Shown piece by piece: positions 24,701 through 35,460 of a DNA stretch of 64,000 bases. Each line of letters starts with the position of its first letter. Position 1 is the first letter of the stretch. Where the stretch lies: positions 310,001 through 374,000 of the forward strand of contig JAOTON010001488.1 of NCBI GenBank assembly GCA_034440635.1. Direction: 5' to 3'. A program made the position numbers and the translations under genes. Origin of the DNA: Lepas anatifera. Lineage: Eukaryota > Arthropoda > Thecostraca > Lepadidae. The notes beneath the pieces were generated by a model that was given only the letters and a program-made list of their open reading frames with translations, made no database searches and was not told where the DNA came from.

Positions 24701-25324
24701 ATCTGAGGCCACGATCTTAGGTGCGAGCACGCACCTAGCCAGAGGGAGCGGGCGGGGAGACAAGAAGCCTCCTCTGCCCAGAGCGAAATATTTCCAATGA
24801 ATTGGCACGGATTTTGCGGTCTAGGTGACATGCTTTTACGTGACTAGAGTACAAACTTACACCGAATCTTGAACAGAAAACGGCTTAAATAAGATATAAT
24901 AAGTCGAGGACTTCTGCAGCTTCACGATCGGATCCTGCCTTTCCGGGGAGGTAGTTATACCTGGTTACGTGCGTGGCTGGTTAGCCTTGTACTACAATAC
25001 GTACATGCAGTGCCGCAGTATCCATTTTTTGTGCTTTATAAATACGTGCAAACATATACATAAGTACCAACAAAAGCCAACCCTTTCGTGAGAAGCCTGA
25101 CAGTTTGGTTCGTGGTATAGACTATCTCCGACGTCTTGGGCGCAGGCGTTAATACGTTTTGTTACTTCTGCACCAAGTGGCCCGACTTCGAAACACTCAA
25201 GTGCAGCATGCAACTCGGTCCAGTCACAGTGCCGTGCATGCCGTAAATGATGAGACCATCTGACAGAAATCATTACCTGTGTAATGGCCACGTCACCAGC
25301 ATCCCGCTCTGAGCGCATCGCTCT
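21796..25324. other. Rab intron, first part: diverse sequence without further exons
   Basis: Lies between Rab exon A and the tandem duplication. A GC-rich block at 23,570-23,790 gives overlapping frames on both strands with no family motif. At 23,088-23,160 there are several GACCTG/TGACCT half-sites. A GTGGCGTAGCCAGAG...GGCTACGCCCCTGGTGG pair (about 23,832 and 24,420) looks like the two ends of a roughly 600-bp TIR element. At 24,606-24,640 the minus strand has a tRNA B-box-like GGGTTCGAGCCC, possibly a second SINE type. A minus-strand 118-aa frame (24,992-25,348) has no recognisable domain. Confidence 0.45.
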
Positions 25325-25696
25325 TACATGTACCGTCTGAACGTCCATTCACTCACCTGCTAAAGCCGACGACAGCTCTCCACCACCACCACCATCAAAG
25401 AACCCTCGTCACCCATTCGCGAAACACCATCTCATTCACACTCTGCTCACAGATCGCTGCAGTACAGTCGTCACCGCACACCACTCCTCAGATTAATGTC
25501 GCGTCAGAGTTACATGTACCGTCTGAACGTCCATTCACTCACCTGCTAAAGCCGACGACAGCTCTCCACCACCACCACCATCAAAGAACCCTCGTCACCC
25601 ATTCGCGAAACACCATCTCATTCACACTCTGCTCACAGATCGCTGCAGTACAGTCGTCACCGCACACCACTCCTCAGATTAATGTCGCGTCAGAGC
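25325..25696. repeat. Exact 186-bp tandem duplication
   Basis: 25,325-25,510 and 25,511-25,696 appear identical base for base, including a (CCA)n stretch. The copy junction reads GCGTCAGAGTTACATGTACC; the second copy ends at GCGTCAGAG before GC-rich sequence. Each copy contains an exon/donor-like GCAGGTGAGTG on the minus strand. Either a very recent duplication or an assembly error would explain the identity. Confidence 0.93.
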
Positions 25697-27920
25697 CGGC
25701 GCCGCCCCCGCGTCCCACATCGTCGCCGCCGACGAACATCGCCGGGCGCCGAGCCTGCGGGCGTTCCCAGGGGCGGCCCCAGTGAGGGGCACCAGCAGGC
25801 TGCCTCCGCCCGCGTACAGCATCCTGCCAACGATGCCCTCGGTGGGCAGGCGCCACCTCTCGGAGTTTATCCGAGCGAGGAGGGATATCTTTATGGCACG
25901 TTGCCGACACTCCAAATTTATGACAGCGCGGACACCGCCTCTGTAAACGACGCACCTGTGGCCTGTTGACACCTCCCGGAGCAACGGGGAGGGGGCGTGG
26001 CACATGCGATCTAGATTGGAAGCTGCTGCTCGGCGCGATTGGCTCAGATTTAGCCGGGGTTTATTGCCAGCAAGGCTGGGAGCATAGAGCTTCTGGGAAA
26101 TGAAGCTGGAATGCCATGGGTGTTAATTATGCACGATTTGACGCCATTTTATCCGTCGACTTTTTGCGGCAATCGTGCTTGGCGTTTTTAGGGGCTGATT
26201 ATGTTTGGAGGTAAATGTAAATAAATACGCAAATGTTGCGTGAGCATAGTTACATGGGCTAAGGTCGAAAAACTGGGAAAACTGAGAAAACTGTCTGGAA
26301 AGGAGGCACTGAAGAGTGTATTAATGCAATTCTTCAAGGACCTGCAATTTACTGATGTTCGCTGTCCAGCGGCGGATCCAAGGCTAGGGGTCTGGGGGGC
26401 TCAAGCCCCCTCGCCGAAATGTCCGAGCTCCCATAGTTAATGCATAGGCGAAGGGCTGCCCGAGGTACTGACGGGTGAGGCTCGAGCCCCCCCCCCCGAA
26501 ATGAAGTCCCGGATCCGCCACTGTTGCTCTCGTACCAAGTCGAATGTTTTTTAATATTGTGGTAAGCATATTTGCAATCTCTGTATGGCCTCGTTAACTT
26601 CTTGCGAACAGAGTGGCCATGAACCGTGCTCTGCAGCTCTGCATGTGGCGTAATTAACAACCAGGTGAACCGCGTAGGGTACAGGAGACTGTGGCCTAGA
26701 CAAACACTTGAAAAATGCTTAGAAAAATGACTCTGGAAACTTGGAATTATAGTTATCTTAGTAGATGGGTGCGCTTGTAGATGTTCTGAATATAACAAGG
26801 TTCACCTCATTTTTTCTCATATTTGTGCTGTGGACCACAGAGGCAGGGGGGCACCTATCAGGGCTCAAAGAGGCGCAGAGCAATAGTCGAAAGGGCACTC
26901 TTTAACTCGTTGTCGAGTTTTTGTTTCCTGCTTGGTACAACAAACCTAGCTTGAGAAGGGGCTGCAACCATAAATGGGTGAACTAGGGGGCACCGGAGCA
27001 CCGTGCAGCCCCTCAAATTATGAATTTTAACACTAAGCCTATGTCGTTGACTGGAAAGAAATGGGTTGAAAGTACACGGTGCCCCCTTATATCCAGATTC
27101 GCCGCCGCCTCGGCAGTGACAGCCAGTGCACTGTCTACAACGGCCTTCAGAAAAAGGCACAATAGCCCTTGCTGAGCGGATATTTATTGTTTCTGGACCA
27201 GAAGGCACTTGTCCCCATTGGTGGAAAATCTACAGGGATTTGGGGATGGGAAGAGGGAGTGGTTGGGACCTTTGGAGGAGACTGGGGACTAAAATGGGTG
27301 ATTGTATTAAAAACACGCCGTGGAAAATCAGCCTTTCAGGCCTAAACAGTCCCTACTGAGCCAGCAATATGCCGACTTTGGGTGGTTGTGGTCCAATTCC
27401 CAGCTTGAAACTACGCGATTGGCAAGTAAAGGCTTAGTGAAGCAATCGCGAACCGGGAAAAACAGTTATATTTCGTTTCAACCACAATGAGTGACATTTT
27501 TTCTCAGGGTCCCAGAGTGATCGCCAACCCCTAACAAACGGTCGGCTATTCGCGACTTACAGAGCGCCCGTCAACGACTTCGGGTGACGTGGCCACAAGC
27601 GAGCGTACGATCAAGTTATCTAATTTCGTGATAATGAAACACGGTCACTTACTTCACTGTCAGTAAATTAAGATCAAGCTCGCCTTCAAGATCAAGATCA
27701 AGAATCACGATTGAGACTGAAGCACTTTCTGAAATGTGGGATGATGTGTAAGTCTCACACTGAACACATTTCTATACTGTCCTACGTATTTGGTAGGAAA
27801 GATCAAGTAACCTGAAACAATTTCAACATAGAATTCTACATATCCTCCATCAAGGATGGCTTGGGGCAGACCAGGAATGGAATACCACAGTATTGGTGAC
27901 GTCAGCATGACGTCACTTAC
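25697..27920. other. Rab intron, second part
   Basis: 25,697-25,970 is GC-rich and open in several frames; none gives a recognisable domain. At 26,371-26,523 there is a 150-bp MITE-like unit from GGCGGATCCAAGG to CCCGGATCCGCCACTG, containing CTCGAGCCCCCC and CCGAAATG. The remainder, up to exon B, shows no supported exon. Confidence 0.45.
26371..26523. mobile_element. Short MITE-like repeat (GGCGGATCCAG tips)
   Basis: Ends GGCGGATCCAAGG and CCGGATCCGCCACTG are inverted relative to each other; the inside has CTCAAGCCCCC/CTCGAGCCCC and CCGAAATG blocks. Similar units or halves occur at 12,010-12,170, 15,676-15,820, 41,475-41,545 and 55,690-55,850. No coding capacity. Confidence 0.65.
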
Positions 27921-28031
27921 CATGAAGCCGATGCCAACTGTTGCAGCGAAGCCCTCCTGTGTGAACTTCTTCGTATCGAACTGGACGAGAAGTGATGTCT
28001 TGCCGACTCCGCTGTCGCCGACGAGAATTGT
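27921..28031 (-). CDS. Rab26/Rab37-like GTPase, alternative P-loop/switch I exon B
   Basis: This 37-codon internal exon lies between a pyrimidine-rich acceptor (ccctgcccgcag/ACA) and a donor (ATG/GTAAGT), phase 0 at both ends. It reads TILVGDSGVGKTSLLVQF, then DTKKFTQEGFAATVGIGFM. The P-loop GDSGVGKT binds GTP phosphates. The Thr in ATVGIG is the switch I threonine that coordinates magnesium. Length and phase are identical to the exon at 21,685-21,795, and 14 of 37 residues are shared, so the two should be interchangeable and mutually exclusive. Joining both in one mRNA would duplicate the P-loop and is unlikely to give a working protein. A retro-inserted or separate gene is less likely because both exons are intron-bounded on the same strand and fit the same upstream exon. 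The intron toward exon 1 is about 4.2 kb and holds a SINE, MITE-like repeats and a strong palindrome. Confidence 0.85.
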
Positions 28032-28696
28032 CTGCGGGCAGGGGAGGAAAAAAGTTCAAACCTGTCGCAAACCAGAATTCATATCACTAAAACTGTCGCA
28101 CCTAGGATAAGTAGCACGCTGGTAAAACAACATACATAGCTTGGAAAATCGGTCGTAGATCTGCCTAAAACTCCAGTTAAGCATAAGTTCCTCAGCCCAT
28201 CATACCTTACTCGCTAAGAATGGTGGAGGGGGGGCAAGTGCTCCCTTGCCTCCTGGATCTGTCTTTGTATCGAGGTTTTTAGATGCGTAAAGGCCCAGCT
28301 CCCTGGGAGCTGGGCCTTTTTTTGTTTTCTCGGCGACTGCTGGAGTTCCGATTTGGTAGACGTTTTCTGTCGCACTGAATATGTTCAGTAGCCAAGTTCT
28401 GTCGCAATCCCTGGTGGGCGAGTTGGTGGTTTTTTCCACCCCTGCCTGCGGGTATGCCACACCCACAACCCGTCATTGGTCTCACCGCTAGTCCACAGTG
28501 GGAGGGTTTCTAATTATAAGGACAGCTTAGGTCTGCTTGATGAAAAACCATCCGCTAAAACCAGCCTCTCTCAGACTTTGCTTCTTTGCTGTGTTACACC
28601 AACGTGATCAATAATGCGCTTAATGTTCTACTGATCTGACTGAAATCAGAAAAAAAAGTTGAAAATTGAGACGGTGCCTGCGATGGGGCACGCCGT
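28032..28696. other. Rab intron upstream of exon B, with a strong palindrome
   Basis: Contains a perfect 15-bp stem with a 1-base centre at 28,289-28,319 (AAAGGCCCAGCTCCC and its complement), followed by a T run, about 260 nt upstream of exon B in transcript direction. It is preceded by CTCCTGGATCTGTCT, the tip of the repeat family at 29,838 and 31,898. No exon. Confidence 0.6.
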
Positions 28697-29054
28697 TATT
28701 TTTTTATAAATTTTGTCCAAGCTGTTCTCAGTTCGACTGTTGGAGTCGGAGTCTCACTAAAGTCATCAAGGGACTTGTCACGGAGACCCCGACCCCACCA
28801 CCCGAACGAGCAACTCCCACAATGAAGGGTTGATTTAGAAGCGAAAGTTTAACGTCCTACAAAGCACAGGGACGGCCGCCCCGCTCAGGTCACCCTCTCA
28901 CCAGTCAGGTGCCAGCCGACCTTTACTTCGGGTTAACTATTGAGCGCCGGAGCGTCTCGGGAACTGATCCCAAGCCTGGACATGCACTGCCACTGCATGC
29001 TTCTGAGCAGCGGGCCGGAGCCCAACGCTCTACCAACTGAGCTACCGGGGCGGC
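28697..29054 (-). repeat. tRNA-derived SINE, copy 2
   Basis: Minus-strand copy of the 6,053 SINE. The head GCCGCCCCGGTAGCTCAG lies at 29,037-29,054, and the tail ACAAAATTTATAA lies near 28,700-28,715. It lies in the Rab intron between exon 1 and exon B, in the same orientation as the gene. Confidence 0.9.
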
Positions 29055-29837
29055 TTTGCAATATGTTTTTTATTTGAGTGGATAATACGCTCTGAGTGTG
29101 TCGCAGTATTAGAACTCGCAATTGCTTGCGGCAATGCGGCGCTTGGCCTGAATTGGTCCGAGCTGGGACAGCTGCAGGAGGACCCTGGGACCTTACTCCA
29201 CGTGGAGGGTCTAGCCGGTTGCGAGAGCTCTCAACTCTGCTCTCTGCTCTCTGTGCTAGCTCTGGCACAGAATCGGTGAGACAGGTTAGTATTGTTCGGG
29301 TTTCATGAGGCTCTAACTTCTAAAGTCTTACACCGTTGCCATCTACCGCTCTGTGGGATGGACTTCCAGGAACAAAGTTAACTTATTCAGATTCCCTCCG
29401 GGACTTTAACTTAGAGTCTTTGGCTCAGGAAGCTTTGAGGCAGGAGAGCATGAACGGATTTAACCCACTGGACATGGTAACATACCCGTATGTTTGCACA
29501 GTCCATTCTATGAAGATCGCTGCTAGTCTATGGTGCCGAATAGCCCAGGATAGGTTTTGCTAAGGTCACGATCGTAATGACCATCATTTGGGCTATCGAA
29601 CACCCCAGCCGGGGTCATTGTGATGATGATGTGATGGTCGTAAACCTCCTGCATGGACCTGCTAATTTGCCGCCGACAAGAGCGATAGGTGCTGTGGGAC
29701 AGTATGAACACGCCCACCACGGCGCGGTGTTAAGGACTCCACAGAGGGCGCCACGTCCCGCGGGAATCCCAATGTTCCCCGGGTGGCCCGGTGGTGGTGT
29801 GATCGGTGGAGTTTGCCGATAGGTGATTCTGACAGTC

Positions 29838-30110
29838 ATAGGCAGATCTAGGGGAGCAAAGAGGGCACGTGCCCCCTCCGATAGACCCTCGGCGCCCCCT
29901 GAAATGGTCACGGCGCCCCTGCTAAAATGTCGTTTCCCATCCCCGGCCCCAGGATGCGAATATCGGCGCCTACCGATAGGATTTGGCGCTCACCTGATAA
30001 GGTTTTGCTTGTCAAAAGTGGCGCCCCCTGGCTCGGATGGCGCTCCCCCCTCGGGAAGGTGCCCCCTGGAAGGTGCCCCCCCGATCGGCAATCCAGGATC
30101 AATCTATGCT
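29838..30110. repeat. Dispersed TIR repeat, copy 1
   Basis: Begins CATAGGCAGATCTAGGGG and ends CCAGGATCAATCTATG, approximate inverted repeats of each other. Inside are CCCTCGG, CCCCCTGAAATGGTC and GATAAG-T-TT-GTCA blocks shared with the copy at 31,898-32,148. Non-coding. Confidence 0.72.
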
Positions 30111-31897
30111 GACAGTTACCTGAACATCTTGGAAAGCCTCTTTTGTCACAGACCGTTTGTGAGGACGTAATTCATTATGTGCTGAGGTGGTAGGCAGATG
30201 CGCGAGTCCCTAAAATTTGTTTTTGGAAACTGCCAACGCCACTATCGCTTACTTGGCTAGCTAAAACCTCTATCCAGGGGGAAATAAAGTTGTTTTGCGC
30301 CGAGAAACCCCGGCGTAAAATTCGAGAAGTTTCAGCCAAATGCGTAAGTTTTCCACCCCAGAATACATAAGCGTAAAGATACCGCCACCTCATATACAAG
30401 GGGCGGTAAGGAGGATATAGAAAGGGAGGGGGCGCCTCATAGATAAGGGGGTCAAAAGCTAGTCTTAGCGTTTTTTCATGGCAGACCTCGTGTTAACTGG
30501 TTTTAGGTGAGCTTTTTCAGTCTCAGAAGGGCGTCGTTTGGGTTTCAGGGGGAGGGCTAACCCTTCGCCCCCTTGGATCCGTCTCTGATTTCAGGTTGGG
30601 TTTATCCTGTTTACGAGAATTTCGAGTTCTGAAGGAAACGATTGCTGAGCTAGGTTTTCCCGGGTGTTTTGCTAAATGGCTCTCTCAGTTATGATAGTTA
30701 CGTAAGATGGGGCCACTTGAAATCGTTTTGAAATCGTGGGTAACTTCTAACAGTGTTAGAAATTGATGAAAATTGTATTTGATTCAATAATGGTTCTCGG
30801 GGAAAGTTACAGAATTGTCAAGAAAAATAAACATGTATAAACAGAGTTTATTAACTGGATCTTTACGAAAACGCGTAAAAACTCCACAGATTTCTTACGC
30901 TGCGTAAATTTTCAATTATGGTGCACGGCGGAAAATTCATAATTGTCAAGCCCATTATTCAAAAGCCCATTGCGAAAGAATTCGTGCCCTACCCAACTAT
31001 TGTTTTCCCCTGCCACTATCGCTATTGGCGCTTCTTTTTCGCACTCGTGAAATATTTATTCATTTACTTTACCGGCGCGAATTTTTAATTTATAAAACTT
31101 TCGAAAATTTATAAATTGATTGTCTCGTTGCGCTGTGCGCCGCCTTTTTGGCTATCTGCAAAAAACCTTAGGTGTGGGTATCTTCCCTTCGTACGGTGGC
31201 GTTTTTAAGTAGCGCACCACCTGGTGCTGTTAATGAGTTTGGTAATCACTTCCTTTGCTATGACAGGGGTTAAAATCGGCGATTCTCTGGTCTGCTACCT
31301 ATATTTACTATAGTAAACCACTCGTGGTGATCCTTATTGAACATTTTGAAATGCGCATATCCCAGGGCCCTTCACTTCAGCAATAGTTTTAAGACAGCAA
31401 CGCCACGTTAGATGAAGAAATTGGATTAGTTTGGTAGAATGGACCACGAGGGATCAGACAAATCTCATTTGGAATCTTGGATCACAGCACATATGCCATT
31501 TTAAAATATTGTTGGGCTCTACCATAAATTCCTTTGATCAACATAATAAGAGTCGCTGTCGACAATTGTTTCCTAATTGTCGATAATCGGTTATGGATTA
31601 TCGAATATGTGTTTTTAAAGTTATGGTGTCAGCAAATCGACGATAACTGTTTGGAAACAATTTGGTAAAGATTTTCCTCTATAGTGAATCATATTGAACA
31701 CACAGTGGAGACGAGCCCTGTACGAGCAGAAGGAAGCAAGCGTCAGTACACTAGTTCTGTAATCCTCAAGCGATTGTCGCAAGAGGTGTGGGGGTTCGTT
31801 TTGTGCTTGTCTATATTGATCCACGTTCATAATGGGAGGTGATTTCAACATACAGCTTATACAGCGCAACTTGATACAGATTGTTGACACCCACGAT

Positions 31898-32148
31898 CAT
31901 AGCCAGATCCAGGGGCAAGGGGGGGAGCAGGTGTCCCCAGATCGGCCCTCGGCACCCCCTGAAATGGTCTCAGCGCTCCCCCCGTGAAAAGGCGATGGCG
32001 GTCACCTCCTATCCCTCTCCCGGGATGCACAAATCGGCGCCCACTGAAAGAATTTTGCGCCTACCTGATAAGCTTTGTCAATAAAAAGTGCCCCCCCTGG
32101 TCCGGATGGTGCCCCCCCGATCGCCAATCCTGGATCCGTCTATGCTCG
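31898..32148. repeat. Dispersed TIR repeat, copy 2
   Basis: Begins CATAGCCAGATCCAGGGG and ends TCCTGGATCCGTCTATGC. Same order of blocks as copy 1 with moderate divergence. It ends about 65 bp from the Rab exon 1 splice donor. Confidence 0.75.
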
Positions 32149-32212
32149 TGACTATTTTAAATAATACTTCCCATTAATTCTCGACAACAATTTTGCAATG
32201 AATCCAACTCAC

Positions 32213-32431
32213 CTTGTGGATGACGTCTTCCAGCTCTGTACCGACGCTGATCCGAAGACTTGACGAGTGTGATTTGCGGACGCCGCCGCTGCTGGCGCTG
32301 GTTCCGCTGCTTCGCTCAGATCGGCCAGGTTGGGAGGAACTAGCGCCGCCCTGCGGCGACCCGACACACTGCTCCGGCTCGAAAACGTCATCGTCCAGAA
32401 TTGAGTCCTCGGTCTCAATGCGCCGCGTCAT
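32213..32431 (-). CDS. Rab26/Rab37-like GTPase, N-terminal coding exon
   Basis: This is the first coding exon of a small GTPase gene. It encodes 73 residues beginning MTRRIETEDS, with an acidic stretch (DDDVFEPE) and then a Ser/Gly-rich low-complexity segment, and ends in LEDVIHK. Long disordered N-terminal extensions are a family feature of Rab26/Rab37. The exon ends at a consensus donor (CACAAG/GTGAGT) in phase 0. Joined to the exon at 21,685-21,795, its end gives DVIHK-VMLLGD, the expected first beta strand running into the P-loop. The frame is open for 8 more codons upstream, but the first in-frame ATG is at 32,431. Rab26 and Rab37 act in secretory granule and vesicle traffic; that role is assigned from the family, not from this exon. 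A repeat copy ends about 65 bp past the donor, inside the intron. The exon alone would not be recognisable; its identity rests on the matching phase and its position upstream of the P-loop exons. Confidence 0.72.
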
Positions 32432-33895
32432 TAGCCAAAACGGCGGTGGATGCACTGGTTGTTGGTTGTGGGTTCTTCGTGTTTACTTGATATTATGATG
32501 CCTACGTCTCGTATGTTGGTTCAATTGCGGTCTTGCAGAAATCGATCGAGTTTTACAGATTTGCAACAGCTCGAATGTTAGAATTACGGAATGGGTCACT
32601 ACAGATAATCAAGTTCAGCTTCAAATTCGTTGAGGTAGAGTAAGTAGCAGCTGGGGTGTTGAACAAATTGTGTTCATGTGAAACCAGAGACAGGAACATA
32701 CTACGTAGGTATTTTCTCTTTATTAGCTCATAAAAAGACCGTGAATATGAAAAAAATTTTGATGGTGACTTCTGAACCATGAGATGCCTGGTTCAGGATT
32801 TTTCTTGCAAGATTTGTCCTAGAAATATTTTAAGACCATTTGAAATGTTTGATAGGCTATATTTTCCTGTAGACTTGTATGTCCATATTTATAGAGCTAT
32901 AAATCGGCTAAAGATTGTTGCAGAAATGTCGAACAGCTCTGTTCGAGGAAAGCAAGAAAGCGAGTTTTTTCTGACATTGACAACATTGAAGTTGTGGTCG
33001 GTCGAAGAAGTTAACAGGTTAGCGACAGTTTTTTTTTACTCCTGCTTCTGACTGGGTTGGGTCAGAGCTAATGCTGGTGCATCATTTGATTCCTTTCGTT
33101 GCAGCAAATTGAATTCTGCACAACCTGCTCATACTAAGTCAAAATATTGATATGTTTTGGGTAGGTAGGCAGGAAATGGTCATTCTGACCCAATATGGCC
33201 ATTAAAAGGAGTATCCCACTTTTATGATGGGGTTTGAACTGAAATAACAGTTTTGTAGATCGTGTTGTTAAACCACTATTGACATAACTCATTTGAACCA
33301 AAGGTCTATATTAAGTTTTGCACGTTTCAAAATTCAAAATAAAGGGATTAATGTCCGGACTTCAAGTCATGGAGGAATTCCTTTCCTTCTGGCAACGCAT
33401 GTCACGTGATAAATGTTAACTAATGCCATTGCTTTTGCAACGTTAGACGCAGCAAGCAGCCAGCTCACCGGAGTTTCGTAACTACAAGCGATACTTAGGC
33501 CAACCTAGAGTTTTGAAGGTGGAAACAAAAGAATGTTCCTGATTTTCAGACCTATTTTGTTCATAAATAATCCTATCTTAATTGTGTCTGAGTGGTCTGT
33601 TCCCTTTAAGAATATCAATAGGCCGTCAAAGACAACACACAAAGTGATATCAAAACGCAAGCCCCAAAAGAGTGGCCTAAGATATCAATACAAAATGGGC
33701 CTAAAGTACCAGGACTTTGAAAAGGTCATTCTCAGCTGGATCTACACAACAGAGCCATGTTTGGATGACTTCTTTTATATTTCCATTAGAGAGGCCAGAA
33801 TCTATACTTGACCCCAGGTCATCGCAATCGAAAATACGTTTATCAAAACTTGGGGCAGCCGGTGGTTCTATTACATTACATGAATCTCAAATCAG
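32432..33895. other. Region upstream of Rab exon 1
   Basis: Would contain the 5' UTR or promoter of the Rab gene if exon 1 is the first exon. No TATA box or other regulatory motif can be assigned with confidence. CAACCAACAACCCACAACCC repeats lie directly upstream of the ATG on the minus strand. The rest is AT-rich without recognisable gene. Confidence 0.4.
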
Positions 33896-34163
33896 TAAGT
33901 TTGACCCGCAATGGGGGGAGGGGCTAAAGTGTCACCCACCTTTCTGTCCGAGGAGGCCAGAAAACCGTTTGCATCCCGAAAATGTTACTTTGCCTTCTAA
34001 GAATTGTTGGTGTGCGCGTCGATTGTTGACAAAATTAGGAAGATTGGCCAATAAATGTTTGGCGTAAATGCTTCAAATTCAGACCTAGCATTTTAGATTG
34101 CTACAATCGCGCTCCCGCACTGCACTGTAACTGCATTGTAGACCATGTGGCGACGTCATAACA
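33896..34163 (+). mobile_element. TTAA family alpha element copy 3, 5' part
   Basis: Diverged match to the first 270 bp of the alpha elements at 50,485 and 56,554. Shared blocks include CCGAGGNGGCCNGANAACCG, GCGCGTCGATTG, CAGACCT-GCATTTTAGA and GTGGCGACGTCATAAC. It stops at GTCATAAC where the CR1-like LINE begins; the remainder continues at about 40,161. Confidence 0.7.
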
Positions 34164-34415
34164 GATAACAGATAACAGATTTATTCGAAGATGATCCACA
34201 TCAAAGTGCGGCTTTTCACACATTCACGTCATATCATAAAAAGGTTCAATGTAGGCTGAGACTAAAAACACTCATACTCATAAAATCACACATAACAATG
34301 AGCTGTGGGTAAAAGAATGTAGCTCGATGCTACTCTAAAATTTATAATAAGGCCTGTTTGAGTTCGGTCTTAAAACTCGACGAGCCAGGTAAAAGTCCAG
34401 TCCGGTTGAGCAAAG

Positions 34416-35460
34416 TCACTCCACGAAAACATAGCCGCCGTCGACCTGCCTCGGTACGTATCGCCGGCAGGGTCCGTTGACCCGCTGCCGGGTATGGTGA
34501 TCATGCACCTGGTTGGCTTGCCGGCCCATGGTCTCACACAATTTAGGTGGCTGTCCTGTCACAATCACTCGCTCCACTGCGCACACTGTGTGGTAATCAA
34601 TCATCTGCTGGGCAGACTGCCAACCAAGTTGCTCAATAGCATCCGTGATGCGGTCAAACCTCCTCCTCCCAGTCACAACACGAGCACAAAAGTTAACAAC
34701 CTTTTGCAGTCGGCGGACCTGAGTCATGCCACATGAGCCGTACACAGATATGCAATGTCGCAGTATTGAGATAACGAGGGCTTGCACAACAGTTACTAGT
34801 ACGTTCCTAGGTAAAACATGACGTGCATGACTAAAAGCTATGAGGATCCCAGTGCATTTATGTGTTAATTTGTCCACGTGATTTTCGTAACTGAGGTGCC
34901 GATCCATTGTGAGACCCAGATTTTTGACGATCCTGTCCTCTCTAATGGTTGTGCCGCAGAAACTCAGGGTAACGGGTTGCAGGTCGCGCAGCATTGCCTT
35001 AGTGCCCAATACAATCATCTGTGTTTTATCGGTATTCAGTTTCATCCCGTTAAAGCAGAACCAGTTGCATATATTGCTGAGTGCAGTCTCCATGCGTTCA
35101 ATTATGTTTGCGAGATCCCGTTTTTTGCCGCTAACTAAGACCTGTGTGTCGTCGGCGTATTGTACCAGAGTGACATCGCTCTCAACACACAGGCTCAGGT
35201 CGTTGGCGTATAACATGTAAAGCAAACATGAGGCGGAACCCCTGATATACGCCCATGTTGTTTTGCGCGTGCTTGACGTAAGAAAGGATGAGCCATCGGC
35301 GCTTTTGACTTGCACCTGTTGAGTATGTCCCTCGAGATACGCACGAAACCAGTCTGTATCTATGCCATATGCTGAAAGTTTTTGAAGTAATTTGTGATGG
35401 GGAACGACATCAAAGCATTTTGAGAGATCAGCCAGTACCAGGACAGAAATTTCGCCTTTA
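34416..35460 (-). pseudogene. LINE-1 reverse transcriptase, C-terminal part (frameshifted)
   Basis: Encodes LADLSKCFDVVPHHKLL near 35,440, then the catalytic block QYADDTQVLVSG (about 35,160), the thumb segment MKLNTDKTQMIVLG, NLGLTMDRHLSYENHV, and the CR1-like C-terminal region with HCISVYGSCGMTQVRRLQKV. The order matches CR1/Daphne-type LINE proteins. A frame change near 35,300 (in the QGS motif region, read here as RGSASCLLYMLYANDL) separates two open pieces, and the frame also changes between 35,458 and the upstream ORF. The protein would be broken, so this copy is inactive although decay is light. Confidence 0.88.

Larger units (their letters stand above)
29055..32212. other. Rab intron between exon 1 and the SINE
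   Basis: No further exon supported. Contains two copies of a repeat with GGCGCCCCCTGAAATGGTC-type sequence (29,838-30,110 and 31,898-32,148) listed separately. The 30.4-31.6 kb part is AT-rich with several imperfect inverted repeats and no motif-bearing frame. Confidence 0.5.

Noticed and set aside
24992..25348. 118-aa minus-strand frame as a host exon
   Set aside because: Contains several His and Cys residues but no recognisable domain, and its start overlaps the tandem duplication; left as unassigned.
25679..26005. Gene in the GC-rich block, open on both strands (95-109 codons)
   Set aside because: Three frames are open by base composition; no motif, and no consistent splice context in any of them.
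34494..35220. Plus-strand frames of 80-103 codons
   Set aside because: Antisense of the LINE-1 RT region.
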